A stretch of 64,000 nucleotides of DNA from Bacteroidaceae bacterium (GCA_017507105.1 JAFWBM010000046.1:1-64000), one strand, 5' to 3'; counted from the first letter of the stretch, positions 23,517 to 33,120 are shown. A program made the numbers and translations. The notes: generated from the sequence alone by a model not told the origin.

Positions 23517-26240
23517 ATGGCAGACAAAAGAGTCTACACCTTTGGCAATGGTCTTGCTGAAGGCAACGCGTCAATGAGAAACTTGTTAGGAGGTAAAGGT
23601 GCAAACTTGGCGGAGATGAACCTCATCGGTATCCCCGTTCCTCCCGGATTCACCATCACAACCGAGGTTTGTGGCGAGTATTACAGCCTTGGTAAGGAGA
23701 AGGTTATCGAGCTTCTCAAGTCTGAAGTAGAGGCAGCAGTAAACAACATCGAGAACTTGATGAACTCTACATTCGGCGACCCCACAAATCCTCTATTGGT
23801 ATCGGTACGCTCAGGTGCACGCGCATCTATGCCCGGTATGATGGATACAATCCTTAACCTCGGTCTTAACGACATAGTTGTAGAGGGTCTTGCAAAGAAG
23901 ACCGGCAACGAGAAATTTGCTTGGGACTCATATCGTCGCTTCGTACAGATGTACGGTGACGTTGTTTTGGGTATGAAACCCACAAGCAAAGAGGAGATTG
24001 ATCCATTCGAGGCTATCATTGAGAAAGTTAAGGAAGAGCAGGGTGTGGTTCTTGACAAGGACCTCAGCGTAGAGGCTCTCAAGGAACTTGTTGCAAAGTT
24101 CAAGGCTGCTGTTAAGGCTCAGACAGGCAAGGACTTCCCGACAGACGCTTACGAGCAGTTGTGGGGTGCAGTTTGCGCCGTATTCGAGTCTTGGAACAAC
24201 GAGCGCGCTATCCTTTACCGTCGTATGGAGAAAATTCCTGATGAGTGGGGAACAGCTGTATCAGTACAGGCAATGGTATTCGGCAACATGGGCGAAACAT
24301 CAGCTACCGGCGTATGCTTCTCACGCGATGCTGCGACAGGTGAAAACCTCTTCAACGGAGAGTATCTTATCAATGCACAGGGTGAGGACGTTGTAGCAGG
24401 TATCCGTACACCTCAGCAGATTACAAAGATTGGTTCACAGCGTTGGGCTGCATTGCAGAACATCAGCGAGGAGGACCGTGCAAGCAAGTATCCTTCTATG
24501 GAGGAGGCTATGCCCGAAATCTACAAGGAGTTGGACGCTATCCAAGCTCGCCTTGAGGACCACTACAAAGATATGCAGGATATGGAGTTCACCGTACAGG
24601 AGGGCAAACTTTGGTTCTTGCAGACACGTAACGGTAAGCGTACAGGTGCCGCAATGGTTAAGATTGCTATGGACCTTTACCGTGACGGCATCATCGATGA
24701 CAAGACAGTTTTGAAACGTATGGAGCCCGAGAAACTCAACGAGCTCTTGCACCCCGTATTCGATACAGCTGCTCTTGCAAAGGCTAAGGTTATCGCAAAC
24801 GGTCTTCCCGCATCTCCCGGTGCTGCTACAGGACGTATCGTATTCTTTGCAGATGACGCTGCAAAGTGGAACGAGGACGGCGAGAAAGTTGTACTTGTAC
24901 GTATCGAGACCTCTCCCGAGGACCTCGCAGGTATGGCTGCAGCTCAGGGTATCCTTACCGCACGTGGTGGTATGACATCACACGCAGCCGTTGTTGCACG
25001 TGGTATGGGTAAGTGTTGTGTATCCGGTGCCGGCACATTGGTTATCGACTATAAGAAACGTACACTCGCTGTTGACGGTGTTGTTTACAACGAGGGCGAC
25101 TATATCTCATTGAACGGTTCAACAGGACAGGTTATCGAGGGCAAGGTAGACACTAAGGCTCCTGAGCTCAGCGGTGACTTTGCCGAGTTGATGACTATCT
25201 GCGACAAGTATGCACGCCTTGGTGTACGTACTAACGCTGATACTCCTCACGATGCAGAGGTTGCACGTAATTTCGGCGCTACAGGTATCGGTCTTTGCCG
25301 TACAGAGCACATGTTCTTTGAGGGTGAGAAGATTAAGGCTATGCGCGAGATGATTCTTGCCGAGACAACTAAGGAGCGTGAGGTAGCTCTTGCAAAATTG
25401 CTTCCTTTCCAGAAGGCAGACTTCGTTGGTATCTTCAAGGCAATGGAAGGCCTACACGTAACAGTACGTCTCCTCGATCCTCCTCTCCACGAGTTCGTAC
25501 CCCACGATGCTAAGGGCCAGCAGATGCTTGCCGAGGCTATGGGCAAGACAGTAGAGGCTGTTCAGCGCCGCGTTAAATCACTCGAGGAGTTCAACCCCAT
25601 GCTCGGCCATCGTGGTTGCCGTTTGGGTAACACATATCCCGAGATTACCAAGATGCAGACTACAGCCATCCTCGGTGCAGCTCTTGAGCTCAAGAAAGAG
25701 GGTAAGGTAGTATATCCCGAGATTATGGTTCCTCTGGTAGGTATCATCAACGAGTTCGAGGAGCAGAAGAAGGCTATCGTAGAGGCAGCCGATGCTCTCT
25801 TCGCAGCAGAAGGCGACAGCGTAGATTACACAATAGGTACAATGATAGAGATACCTCGTGCAGCACTTACAGCTGACCAGATTGCACAGCAGGCTCAGTT
25901 CTTCTCATTCGGTACAAACGACCTCACACAGATGACCTTCGGTTACTCTCGTGACGACGTTAACTCATTCTTGCCCATCTACTTGCGCAAGAAGATTCTG
26001 AAGAACGACCCCTTCCAGGTTCTCGACCAGACAGGTGTTGGCCAGCTTGTTGAGATGGCAACATGCAAGGGTCGCGCGGTTAACCCCAACCTCAAGTGCG
26101 GTATATGCGGTGAGCACGGTGGTGAGCCCGAGTCTGTTAAGTTCTGCCACAGAGTTGGTTTGAACTATGTATCATGTTCTCCTTTCCGTGTGCCTATCGC
26201 ACGTTTGGCAGCTGCACAGGCTGCTGTTGAGGAGGCATAA
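23517..26240 (+). CDS. ppdK: Pyruvate, phosphate dikinase
   Basis: 907 residues interconverting PEP + AMP + PPi and pyruvate + ATP + Pi. The ATP-grasp N-terminal domain (KGANLAEM, SVRSGARASMPGMMDT) is followed by the swivelling phosphohistidine domain with His489 in GGMTSHAAVVARGMG and the C-terminal TIM-barrel PEP domain ending in the catalytic Cys motif CGICGEHGG. Codon use is clearly more biased than in neighbours (cgt, ggt, aag, gag, ctc), as expected of a very highly expressed gene. Monocistronic, with a start-site hairpin and a 19-bp-stem terminator. Confidence 0.98.
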   Translation: MADKRVYTFGNGLAEGNASMRNLLGGKGANLAEMNLIGIPVPPGFTITTEVCGEYYSLGKEKVIELLKSEVEAAVNNIENLMNSTFGDPTNPLLVSVRSGARASMPGMMDTILNLGLNDIVVEGLAKKTGNEKFAWDSYRRFVQMYGDVVLGMKPTSKEEIDPFEAIIEKVKEEQGVVLDKDLSVEALKELVAKFKAAVKAQTGKDFPTDAYEQLWGAVCAVFESWNNERAILYRRMEKIPDEWGTAVSVQAMVFGNMGETSATGVCFSRDAATGENLFNGEYLINAQGEDVVAGIRTPQQITKIGSQRWAALQNISEEDRASKYPSMEEAMPEIYKELDAIQARLEDHYKDMQDMEFTVQEGKLWFLQTRNGKRTGAAMVKIAMDLYRDGIIDDKTVLKRMEPEKLNELLHPVFDTAALAKAKVIANGLPASPGAATGRIVFFADDAAKWNEDGEKVVLVRIETSPEDLAGMAAAQGILTARGGMTSHAAVVARGMGKCCVSGAGTLVIDYKKRTLAVDGVVYNEGDYISLNGSTGQVIEGKVDTKAPELSGDFAELMTICDKYARLGVRTNADTPHDAEVARNFGATGIGLCRTEHMFFEGEKIKAMREMILAETTKEREVALAKLLPFQKADFVGIFKAMEGLHVTVRLLDPPLHEFVPHDAKGQQMLAEAMGKTVEAVQRRVKSLEEFNPMLGHRGCRLGNTYPEITKMQTTAILGAALELKKEGKVVYPEIMVPLVGIINEFEEQKKAIVEAADALFAAEGDSVDYTIGTMIEIPRAALTADQIAQQAQFFSFGTNDLTQMTFGYSRDDVNSFLPIYLRKKILKNDPFQVLDQTGVGQLVEMATCKGRAVNPNLKCGICGEHGGEPESVKFCHRVGLNYVSCSPFRVPIARLAAAQAAVEEA

Positions 26241-26269
26241 TAGAGACCAATATTATACCTTAACCAATA

Positions 26270-26308
26270 GAATGATGGCGACTAAGAATTTCTTAGTCGC
26301 CATCATTC
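26270..26308 (+). terminator. Terminator of ppdK
   Basis: GAATGATGGCGACTAAGAA (26270-26288) pairs perfectly with 26290-26308; a TTCT/CTC tail follows. Confidence 0.85.
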
Positions 26309-26340
26309 ATTCTACTCACCACTACATTTTCTTTAAAACC

Positions 26341-26525
26341 ATATACGCAGCAACTGACGGATGGAACAAATTTACAAACATTATGGAGTTGCCGCAACAT
26401 CAATTGAGAAGATTGCAACCGATGTAAACGGCGATAATGTTTATTACGACCTTAGTGGCAAGCGCATTGAGAATCCTGTCCAAGGCATCTATATCGTGAA
26501 TGGGCAAAAGAGGTTGGTTAGATAG
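26341..26525 (+). pseudogene. Frameshifted C-terminal relic of a BspA-like surface protein
   Basis: Two overlapping frames carry parts of one typical protein end. Frame one reads IYAATDGWNKFTNI (26341-26382), the last cap of a leucine-rich-repeat protein. Frame two reads SIEKIATDVNGDNVYYDLSG then GIYIVNGQKRLVR and TAG at 26523-26525, the stereotyped C-terminal tail (YDLxGRRV...KGIYIVNGKK) of many Bacteroidetes exported proteins. The switch of frame near 26380 and the loss of everything upstream show that it is dead. A 54-codon frame from ATG 26361 is incidental. Second such relic in the window. Confidence 0.7.
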
Positions 26526-26574
26526 ATTCGTAATAATGACATTACACTAAAAACGACAAACGAGAGTATAAACT

Positions 26575-26617
26575 TAACAATTAGGGCGCACTTTTTTGAA
26601 GTGCGCCCTAATTGTTA
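26575..26617. terminator. 19-bp-stem terminator downstream of glmM
   Basis: 26575-26593 pairs exactly with 26599-26617 (TTTTG loop on the plus strand). It follows the glmM stop (26635, minus strand) and also backs the relic gene on the plus strand. Confidence 0.75.
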
Positions 26618-26634
26618 TATATCTTAAAATATAA

Positions 26635-28023
26635 TTACATCAAAGTCTGTGCCACCTTAATAATCTCTTCGCCTATAGCATCGGCCGCCTCTTGTGTGGG
26701 ACCTTCGGAATAGATACGGATAATAGGCTCTGTATTACTCTTGCGCAGATGTACCCATGTATTCTCGAAATCGAGCTTGACACCATCTATATCATTAATC
26801 TCAGCCTTACCAGCATAAAGCTCTTTCAACTTCAATAGAATCGCGTCTACATCTGTACCGGGTTGCAAATCGATACGGTTCTTACCCATAAAATAGGCCG
26901 GATATGTAGCACGTAGCTCGCTAACACTCTTACCCTCGTGTGCAAGATGGCTAAGGAACAAGCATATACCTACAAGGGCATCACGACCGTAATGGCACTC
27001 GGGATATATGACACCGCCATTACCCTCACCGCCAATAACGGCACCGGTCTCCTTCATTTTGGTAACAACGTTAACCTCGCCAACAGCCGATGCCGAGTAA
27101 TTACCACCACGAGCATTGGTAACATCACGCAATGCACGTGTAGAAGAGAGGTTAGACACTGTATTACCGGGAGTATGCTTAAGCACATAGTCGGCCACTG
27201 TAACGAGTGTATACTCCTCGCCATACATCTCGCCATTCTCACATATAATTGCCAAACGATCGACATCGGGGTCAACGACAAACGCAACATCGTTACCACC
27301 CTTTGCCATGAGCCCCATGATATCTGTAAGGTTCTTAGCCAAAGGCTCGGGATTATGTTGGAAGTCTCCTGTTGGCTCACAATATAGTTTATCCTTACAC
27401 TCTACTCCTAGCTGCTCGAATAACATGGGGAGGATTACTCCACCGACAGAGTTCACACAATCTATAGCAACTTTAAAACCTGCCTTGCGGATAGCCTCGC
27501 GATCTACAAGAGGCAACGAAAGAACAGCATCAATATGTTTCTGGTTATATGTCTCGTCCAAACGGTATTTACCTAGAGTCTCCACATCTGCATAGTCAAA
27601 CTCTTCGGCCTCGGCAATACGCAAAACCTCTTTTCCCTCTGCTGCATTCAAGAACTCTCCATGCTCGTTAAGCAGTTTCAAAGCGTTCCACTGGCGAGGA
27701 TTATGACTGGCTGTAAGAATGATACCACCGCATGCATTCTCCATTGTAACAGCCAACTCTGTCGTGGGTGTAGATGCCAGACCTATATCCACAACATCAA
27801 ATCCCATGCCCATCAGCGTACCACAAACAATGTGGTTAACCATCGAGCCCGAGAGACGTGCATCACGACCAACTACTATTTTGTTTGTATCCTTTGTAGT
27901 TGTTTTACGAATTAATGCAGCATATGCTGATGTCAACTTTACAACATCCAGAGGAGTTAATCCCTCATCGGCACGTCCGCCGATTGTACCTCTGATTCCC
28001 GAGATTGATTTTATAAGTGTCAT
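26635..28023 (-). CDS. glmM: Phosphoglucosamine mutase
   Basis: 462 residues of the alpha-D-phosphohexomutase family, converting glucosamine-6-P to glucosamine-1-P for UDP-GlcNAc synthesis. The phosphoserine loop TASHNP has Ser106, the metal loop is DPDVDRLA, the sugar loop GGEGNGG and the phosphate loop RKSNTEPIIRIY. The N-terminus (ISGIRGTIGG) is the GlmM-like form. Phosphomannomutase activity cannot be excluded. It lies 24 nt after the DUF4827 gene, a pairing familiar in Bacteroides. Confidence 0.9.
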   Translation of the reverse strand: MTLIKSISGIRGTIGGRADEGLTPLDVVKLTSAYAALIRKTTTKDTNKIVVGRDARLSGSMVNHIVCGTLMGMGFDVVDIGLASTPTTELAVTMENACGGIILTASHNPRQWNALKLLNEHGEFLNAAEGKEVLRIAEAEEFDYADVETLGKYRLDETYNQKHIDAVLSLPLVDREAIRKAGFKVAIDCVNSVGGVILPMLFEQLGVECKDKLYCEPTGDFQHNPEPLAKNLTDIMGLMAKGGNDVAFVVDPDVDRLAIICENGEMYGEEYTLVTVADYVLKHTPGNTVSNLSSTRALRDVTNARGGNYSASAVGEVNVVTKMKETGAVIGGEGNGGVIYPECHYGRDALVGICLFLSHLAHEGKSVSELRATYPAYFMGKNRIDLQPGTDVDAILLKLKELYAGKAEINDIDGVKLDFENTWVHLRKSNTEPIIRIYSEGPTQEAADAIGEEIIKVAQTLM

Positions 28024-28047
28024 ATATAAGATATTTAAGATTAGTCC

Positions 28048-28680
28048 TTAAGGTTGGAAGCCCTTACCAGGCTGATAGGTTATCTCGTAATAGCACGGGA
28101 ATACATATGATGCAGCCGAGGATGTTCCCTTTGTATGCGGAACAATAAGCCTTACTTTGGCAAGTTGCGACTGACGGCGTATAAGCCATATATATGGGAA
28201 AGGAGTGAGCCATCCTGTAGGAACAGCATTACCATACGCAGTCATATATCCCTTTACAAATGTTCCGGTATATGAGCCTGAGTTTAATGATATTCGCATC
28301 TCATCTGCATTATCCGAATCATATATATTACCGAAGATTGTATCACCTGACGATATATTATACTCAATAAAACGAGTAAGAATCTCTAATGTCTCACCGT
28401 CGTACATCTGACGCGCACCTACTATATCCTTTGGGTTACGCACAATCTGCATATAGACATCATCAACCAACACATACTCGTTACGCTCTACGTCAGTCAC
28501 TGAGTCCTGAGCGACAAATTGTTCATATGATATTACATTTATTCCCTGCTCTCTGATAAAATCCTTAACCACTTTACGCTCATGTTCTTTCATATCAGAG
28601 TATGTCTTCTCATCCTCACAAGCCATAAATAGCAATGCCATCAATGGCAACAATCCCCAAAATACCGATTTTTTATTCAT
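28048..28680 (-). CDS. DUF4827 lipoprotein
   Basis: A 210-residue lipoprotein. The ATG at 28680 gives a clean signal peptide (MNKKSVFWGLLPLMALLFMAC) with lipobox FMAC; a longer frame from 28743 would bury it. The mature part is beta-rich and resembles the FKBP-like fold proposed for DUF4827, without clear catalytic residues. Located between nrnA and glmM, an order typical of Bacteroides. Function unknown. Confidence 0.75.
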   Translation of the reverse strand: MNKKSVFWGLLPLMALLFMACEDEKTYSDMKEHERKVVKDFIREQGINVISYEQFVAQDSVTDVERNEYVLVDDVYMQIVRNPKDIVGARQMYDGETLEILTRFIEYNISSGDTIFGNIYDSDNADEMRISLNSGSYTGTFVKGYMTAYGNAVPTGWLTPFPYIWLIRRQSQLAKVRLIVPHTKGTSSAASYVFPCYYEITYQPGKGFQP

Positions 28681-28784
28681 TACTATGCCTATTAAATCTA
28701 CTATTCTATATTTTTGTGCGAATATACAAAAAAGTAATCTCAATTACAGAATATGATTGCGATATTTAATTGAAAATAACATAT

Positions 28785-29816
28785 TTATTTCGTCAGCAAA
28801 CTGCTATATTTAGACAATGCTGCCTTAAATCTCTCAATTGCATAATCCATAGTACCATAAACCTCACCACCTGATGCATTCATGTGACCACCGCCACCGA
28901 AGAACTCTGCCGCAACTTTGTTGCATGGAAAATCATCCACACTTCGCAGGGATACATTAATCTTACCGGGTACCTCTTCGCGAAGGAAACAACTGAAACG
29001 CACACCTTTTATCTGAAGAGGCTGGTTTACAAGCCCCTCGGTATCCCCCTTCACCACGTTGAAACGTCGCATCTCTTTATATGTAAGAGTAATAAGAGCT
29101 GCATTGCTGGCTGTAAATACCTTCATCTTATCATACATGACAAAACCAAAAAGTTTCATTCTGTTCACTGAATAGTTATAAAAAACCTTTCTGTATATAA
29201 GGTCTTTATCTATACCGGCAGCGATGAGATAAGATATTATTATATATATATCCTTATTATTAGAGGCATATGCAAAGCATCCAGTGTCGGTCATCATTCC
29301 TGTATATATACACTCGGCTATATCTTTGGTTATCGCCATTTCACCAGACAGACGATATATAAGACGAAATACAAGCTCGGCTGTAGAACAGGCTTGTGGA
29401 TGAGAAAGAGAAAGAGTAAACTCATTCTCGGGGAAAGGATGATGGTCGAGAAGTATACGGGGAGTACCGAGAGCGGAGACGACATCCCCAATCTCGGCAA
29501 CGCGCGAAAGGGCATTAAAATCAAGACAAAAGAAGAGGTCGGCATCATTCAGCAGATTCACAGCCTTCTCCTTATCTGTATCATACGCAACAACCTCATC
29601 GGCAGCCGGCAGCCACTTCAAGAAATCGGGGAAACCATTTGGTAACACGACATGAGCATTTTTGCCTAGTCCTCTCAAATAATGCATCAGCGCAGTAGAT
29701 GAGCCCACTGCATCACCATCGGGATTACGATGTGCCATAATCACTATATCAGCGCTCTCCTCTATATATTTCTTTACTGCAGTAATATTATCCGCATCAA
29801 TAATCTTTTCTATCAT
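28785..29816 (-). CDS. nrnA: DHH/DHHA1 phosphoesterase (NrnA-like)
   Basis: 343 residues. DHH domain motifs: AHRNPDGDAVGS (His29, Asp33, Asp35), CLDFNALSR (Asp99) and LDHHPFP (Asp124, His125, His126); C-terminal DHHA1 with GGGGHMNASGG. NrnA enzymes degrade nanoRNA and pAp or cleave cyclic-di-AMP breakdown products. Own promoter at 29860-29890, 44 nt upstream; DUF4827 and glmM probably follow in the same transcript. Confidence 0.88.
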   Translation of the reverse strand: MIEKIIDADNITAVKKYIEESADIVIMAHRNPDGDAVGSSTALMHYLRGLGKNAHVVLPNGFPDFLKWLPAADEVVAYDTDKEKAVNLLNDADLFFCLDFNALSRVAEIGDVVSALGTPRILLDHHPFPENEFTLSLSHPQACSTAELVFRLIYRLSGEMAITKDIAECIYTGMMTDTGCFAYASNNKDIYIIISYLIAAGIDKDLIYRKVFYNYSVNRMKLFGFVMYDKMKVFTASNAALITLTYKEMRRFNVVKGDTEGLVNQPLQIKGVRFSCFLREEVPGKINVSLRSVDDFPCNKVAAEFFGGGGHMNASGGEVYGTMDYAIERFKAALSKYSSLLTK

Positions 29817-29859
29817 CTTACTCTGTATTAGGAGCTGTTAATCTTCTTGGTTTTATACG

Positions 29860-29890
29860 CGAAGATAGCAATAGAATTTGTATTAAGAAA
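29860..29890 (-). promoter_or_regulatory. Promoter of nrnA-DUF4827-glmM
   Basis: Minus strand: -7 TATCTTCG (29867-29860) with TTT at -33 (29890-29888), 20-nt spacing. Nothing else is seen in the 162-nt gap. Confidence 0.55.
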
Positions 29891-29978
29891 ATTGTTAACG
29901 GATAGAGTTTTTGAAATTTACGACATATAAAGTCGCAATATACCACAACACATAGGAGTAGTATATCTATAACGAGTG

Positions 29979-32075
29979 TTAATTCCTATCTCTCATATCT
30001 ACAAATTGAACACCGGGATTGTCGCATAGCAGCATAACTGCGCCACGAGTTGCAAGGTCGATACAATTGACCCCGGCCTCGGCACACTCTCTTTCTATAC
30101 GTCGGCGACTACCCTTATATAGGGTTGCATCCATAACTATATAACGTGTAGGATAACGGCATAGCAATTCATTTATATCACCCAAAAAACCTCTACATAG
30201 ATATATGCAATCAACCGGTACAATCTCGTTATCATGAATCCAATGTTCATCGGCCAGAACTTTTATACGCCGTCCGGCAAAATCAACCATTCCATAGTGG
30301 TTACTGATATCTGTATCGGCATAACTGTTATAACAGCAGTTATCCAGCAACCGAGGTGCTGTTATATTAAAACTGCGACAAAACGGAGAGACCACCGCCT
30401 CATAGTCGGCATCGTGTGCGGGATATGAAGTAACCAGATACGATAAATCCTGCTCTGCAACCAACTGCATAGCAGGAGAAGAGCTATTGTTATAGAATAG
30501 CACGTATGGCATATCATCATCCACACTTTTACGAGAGGATAGTAAGAGTGCCGCGACAGACACAACAAGCGACAAAAACAAGCCACGAGGACGGGCATTT
30601 ACAAGAGAATATAAAAACAAAAATATTATGACTGCTACAACATAGGCATCGAAAAGATTTATAATGGGAAGTTCCAACGAAGAGAAAGGCAGTGATTCTA
30701 TAAAATACAAGATTCTATTCTGCGATGTGATAATAATATTCAAGAGCCATGCCACAACTCCTTGCAACAATGCAAAAGGTGTTAAAAGCAACATCACTAC
30801 AGAAAGCAACATTATGATAAATGCGGCAGGAACAACAACCATATTTGTCATTAGAAAATAGGTAGGAAACGTTGCGAAATAGTACCACACAAAAGGCAAT
30901 GTTCCTATCTGGGCCGCAACAGAGACAGCAACAAGAGATGAAAAATATTCATAAACCTTTCCATACTCATACGTACGCATCAATCGCATAAGAGGCCGAG
31001 TAAACAACAATATTGAGAAAACAGCAGCAAAAGATAGTTGAAAACTTATATCCTGCAACAGACGTGGCGAGACAACCAGCATTACGACTGCAGCAAAAGC
31101 CAAAGAGTTGACCGGAGATACATCTCTTCCTATTAGAGCAGCAAACGACATTAAAGAAAAAAGTAGCGCCGCACGCACTATAGATGGGGTAAAGCCGGCC
31201 ATCGCAGCAAAAACCCACAGTAGCGAAATTATAATAAGTTCTCGAAAAAATGTATAACGGCCTATTTTTCCACCGAACGGCAGCAATAGGGAAAGTACCA
31301 TATAAAGTATCCCCAGATGCAAACCCGACAATGCAAGTACATGACTAGCTCCAACAGCAGCGTATGCATCGCGCACCCCTTTTGAAAGGTCGCGTTTCTC
31401 GCCAACAGTAAGAGCCGACAAAAGAGATTCTACATCATGAGTAAATCCCTGCGTCCCATAAATATCCACTATTCTTTGTCGCCACTTATGAGCAAGTATA
31501 GTTATTGTATTCACCGACTCTCCGGAGTAGCGCCACTTTTGTCGCGACAGATAAGCAGAACCGGATATATCATTAACGTACATATAGTGTTCAAAGTCGA
31601 ACTCGGCAGGATTACCGGCATTGGCAGGTACCTCTACACGTCCTTCGAAATAAATCTTGTCACCTGCCGACAACTCTTCAACCTCGATTGAGTTCTCGAA
31701 ATAGAGATACACACAACCACTGCGACGAGCCCATAAAAGAGAATCGCGTCCCACTCGTTCAGCAATAGCCTTTACCCTGGTTGCTTTACCATTCACATGC
31801 GGTGTCTCAAGCAGGAGAGCTTCGAAATAGCCAACCTCTCCACTCCATGAGTGGAAATACCTCTCCTTCTCAATAGTATCAGCTGCAGCACCCATCAAGA
31901 AAATGGTTACATAAAGAGATAATCCGAAACTCCACGATGGCATGCGCTCCGAGAAAAGAGCAATTGCCACAGAGACTGATGATATAAGAAGAGATAATAG
32001 AATAACAGAAAAAGATAGAGAGCAAAAGCATGAAAATACTATTCCCGCCATAAGCGGGAATAGTATTTTCAACAT
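29979..32075 (-). CDS. comEC: ComEC/Rec2-type DNA uptake channel
   Basis: 698 residues. N-terminal DUF4131 region (about 1-165), then the Competence transmembrane domain with SHVLALSGLHLGIL and multiple helices up to about residue 500. The C-terminal 190 residues lack the HxHxDH of the metallo-beta-lactamase domain found in longer ComEC proteins, as is common in this phylum. ComEC passes single-stranded DNA across the inner membrane. The start at 32075 matches the family N-terminus (ILFPLMAGI), but codons 2-14 form an 18-bp perfect hairpin. It follows rpe by 74 nt. Confidence 0.87.
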   Translation of the reverse strand: MLKILFPLMAGIVFSCFCSLSFSVILLSLLISSVSVAIALFSERMPSWSFGLSLYVTIFLMGAAADTIEKERYFHSWSGEVGYFEALLLETPHVNGKATRVKAIAERVGRDSLLWARRSGCVYLYFENSIEVEELSAGDKIYFEGRVEVPANAGNPAEFDFEHYMYVNDISGSAYLSRQKWRYSGESVNTITILAHKWRQRIVDIYGTQGFTHDVESLLSALTVGEKRDLSKGVRDAYAAVGASHVLALSGLHLGILYMVLSLLLPFGGKIGRYTFFRELIIISLLWVFAAMAGFTPSIVRAALLFSLMSFAALIGRDVSPVNSLAFAAVVMLVVSPRLLQDISFQLSFAAVFSILLFTRPLMRLMRTYEYGKVYEYFSSLVAVSVAAQIGTLPFVWYYFATFPTYFLMTNMVVVPAAFIIMLLSVVMLLLTPFALLQGVVAWLLNIIITSQNRILYFIESLPFSSLELPIINLFDAYVVAVIIFLFLYSLVNARPRGLFLSLVVSVAALLLSSRKSVDDDMPYVLFYNNSSSPAMQLVAEQDLSYLVTSYPAHDADYEAVVSPFCRSFNITAPRLLDNCCYNSYADTDISNHYGMVDFAGRRIKVLADEHWIHDNEIVPVDCIYLCRGFLGDINELLCRYPTRYIVMDATLYKGSRRRIERECAEAGVNCIDLATRGAVMLLCDNPGVQFVDMRDRN
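32031..32071. repeat. 18-bp perfect hairpin in the first codons of comEC
   Basis: 32031-32048 is exactly complementary to 32054-32071, with a 5-nt loop. On the coding strand it covers codons 2-14 of comEC and the loop holds an in-frame ATG (codon 9). It would hinder ribosome loading at the 32075 start and resembles a terminator stem between rpe and comEC, though no long T-run follows. Confidence 0.7.
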
Positions 32076-32149
32076 TGGGTTATTTCTAAAAAACGGCTCT
32101 ACTACCCCATTCTATTTTCAGAATAGCCTATATGCAATAACAGTATATA

Positions 32150-32800
32150 TTACAACTTGCGTAAAGCTGAGATAACATCCTGCGGAGATTCTGCTTTAAA
32201 GACTGCATTACCGGCAACCAGAGCATCAGAACCAGCTTCGGCTAGTAGTTTACCTGTCTCCACATTCACTCCACCATCAACCTCAATTATAGCTTTTGAG
32301 CCGGTCTCCTCAATAAGCTTACGCAATTCGCGAACCTTATCTACTGTATGTGTAATGAATTTCTGCCCTCCAAAACCGGGATTGACACTCATTAACAACA
32401 CAATATCCAAGTCGGCAATAACATCCTTCAGCATCATCACAGGAGTAGATGGATTCAGAGTCACTCCGGCCATCATACCTGCATCCTTTATCTGCATTAT
32501 TGCACGGTGCAGATGTGTCTCGGCCTCGTAATGTATATTCATGATACGCGCACCCAATGACTTTACCGCATCCAAATAGTTCATTGGATTAACAACCATG
32601 AGATGCACATCAAGAGGTTTGTTACACAACTTTGCTACATACTGCAATACTGGAGGGCCGAAAGATAAATTGGGAACGAAAACACCGTCCATAATATCTA
32701 TATGCAACCAATCGGCGTTGCTACTATTTATCATATCCAAATCCTGCTGCAGATTCCCGAAATTTGCCGACAATAACGACGGCGATACTATTTGGCTCAT
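32150..32800 (-). CDS. rpe: Ribulose-phosphate 3-epimerase
   Basis: 216 residues, TIM barrel. Signature segments: SLLSANFGNL, HIDIMDGVFVPN, DVHLMV, MSVNPGFGGQKF and IEVDGGVN. Interconverts ribulose-5-P and xylulose-5-P in the pentose phosphate pathway. It heads a minus-strand run rpe-comEC; the rpe-comEC-nrnA order is conserved in Bacteroides-type genomes. Confidence 0.97.
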   Translation of the reverse strand: MSQIVSPSLLSANFGNLQQDLDMINSSNADWLHIDIMDGVFVPNLSFGPPVLQYVAKLCNKPLDVHLMVVNPMNYLDAVKSLGARIMNIHYEAETHLHRAIMQIKDAGMMAGVTLNPSTPVMMLKDVIADLDIVLLMSVNPGFGGQKFITHTVDKVRELRKLIEETGSKAIIEVDGGVNVETGKLLAEAGSDALVAGNAVFKAESPQDVISALRKL

Positions 32801-32894
32801 ATCTGTTTATTATTAATACATTTGCAATATATATTTGCGAATATAGTGCAAAAGCTAGTGTATAAAAAATAAATACATATATTTTTTACAAACA

Positions 32895-32924
32895 ATAAGG
32901 CAACATCTTTTGATGTTGCCTTAT
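32895..32924. terminator. Terminator of rpmB-rpmG-DUF4295
   Basis: ATAAGGCAACATC (32895-32907) pairs perfectly with 32912-32924 around a TTTT loop; on the minus strand TGTTTG follows. Confidence 0.8.
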
Positions 32925-32960
32925 ATTATCTAAAAGCCTTACGACTTATTCACTTCTTGC

Positions 32961-33113
32961 TTACTTCTTCAAAGACTCATCAGCCTTTGACTGAGGAAGC
33001 ATCTCCTCTGCAAACATATAAGCACCTGTCTTAGGTGACTTAACCATCTTGATAACCTTTACGAATTTCTCCTTGTCACCAGTCTGGAGAGTTGCGACTG
33101 CTTTCTTTGCCAT
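32961..33113 (-). CDS. DUF4295 small protein
   Basis: 50 residues read on the minus strand from ATG 33113 to TAA 32961: begins MAKKAVATLQTGDKEKF, continues KVIKMVKSPKTGAYMFAEEM and ends SKADESLKK. This is the DUF4295 family of Bacteroidetes, a basic peptide encoded directly after rpmG; its position in a ribosomal operon suggests a ribosome-associated role, but none is proven. It is 7 nt after the rpmG stop. Confidence 0.9.
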   Translation of the reverse strand: MAKKAVATLQTGDKEKFVKVIKMVKSPKTGAYMFAEEMLPQSKADESLKK

Positions 33114-33120
33114 GTCCTAA

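Noticed and set aside
23681-25750. Several long frames antisense to ppdK
   Set aside because: A by-product of strong codon bias in a highly expressed gene; all lack promoters and recognisable domains.
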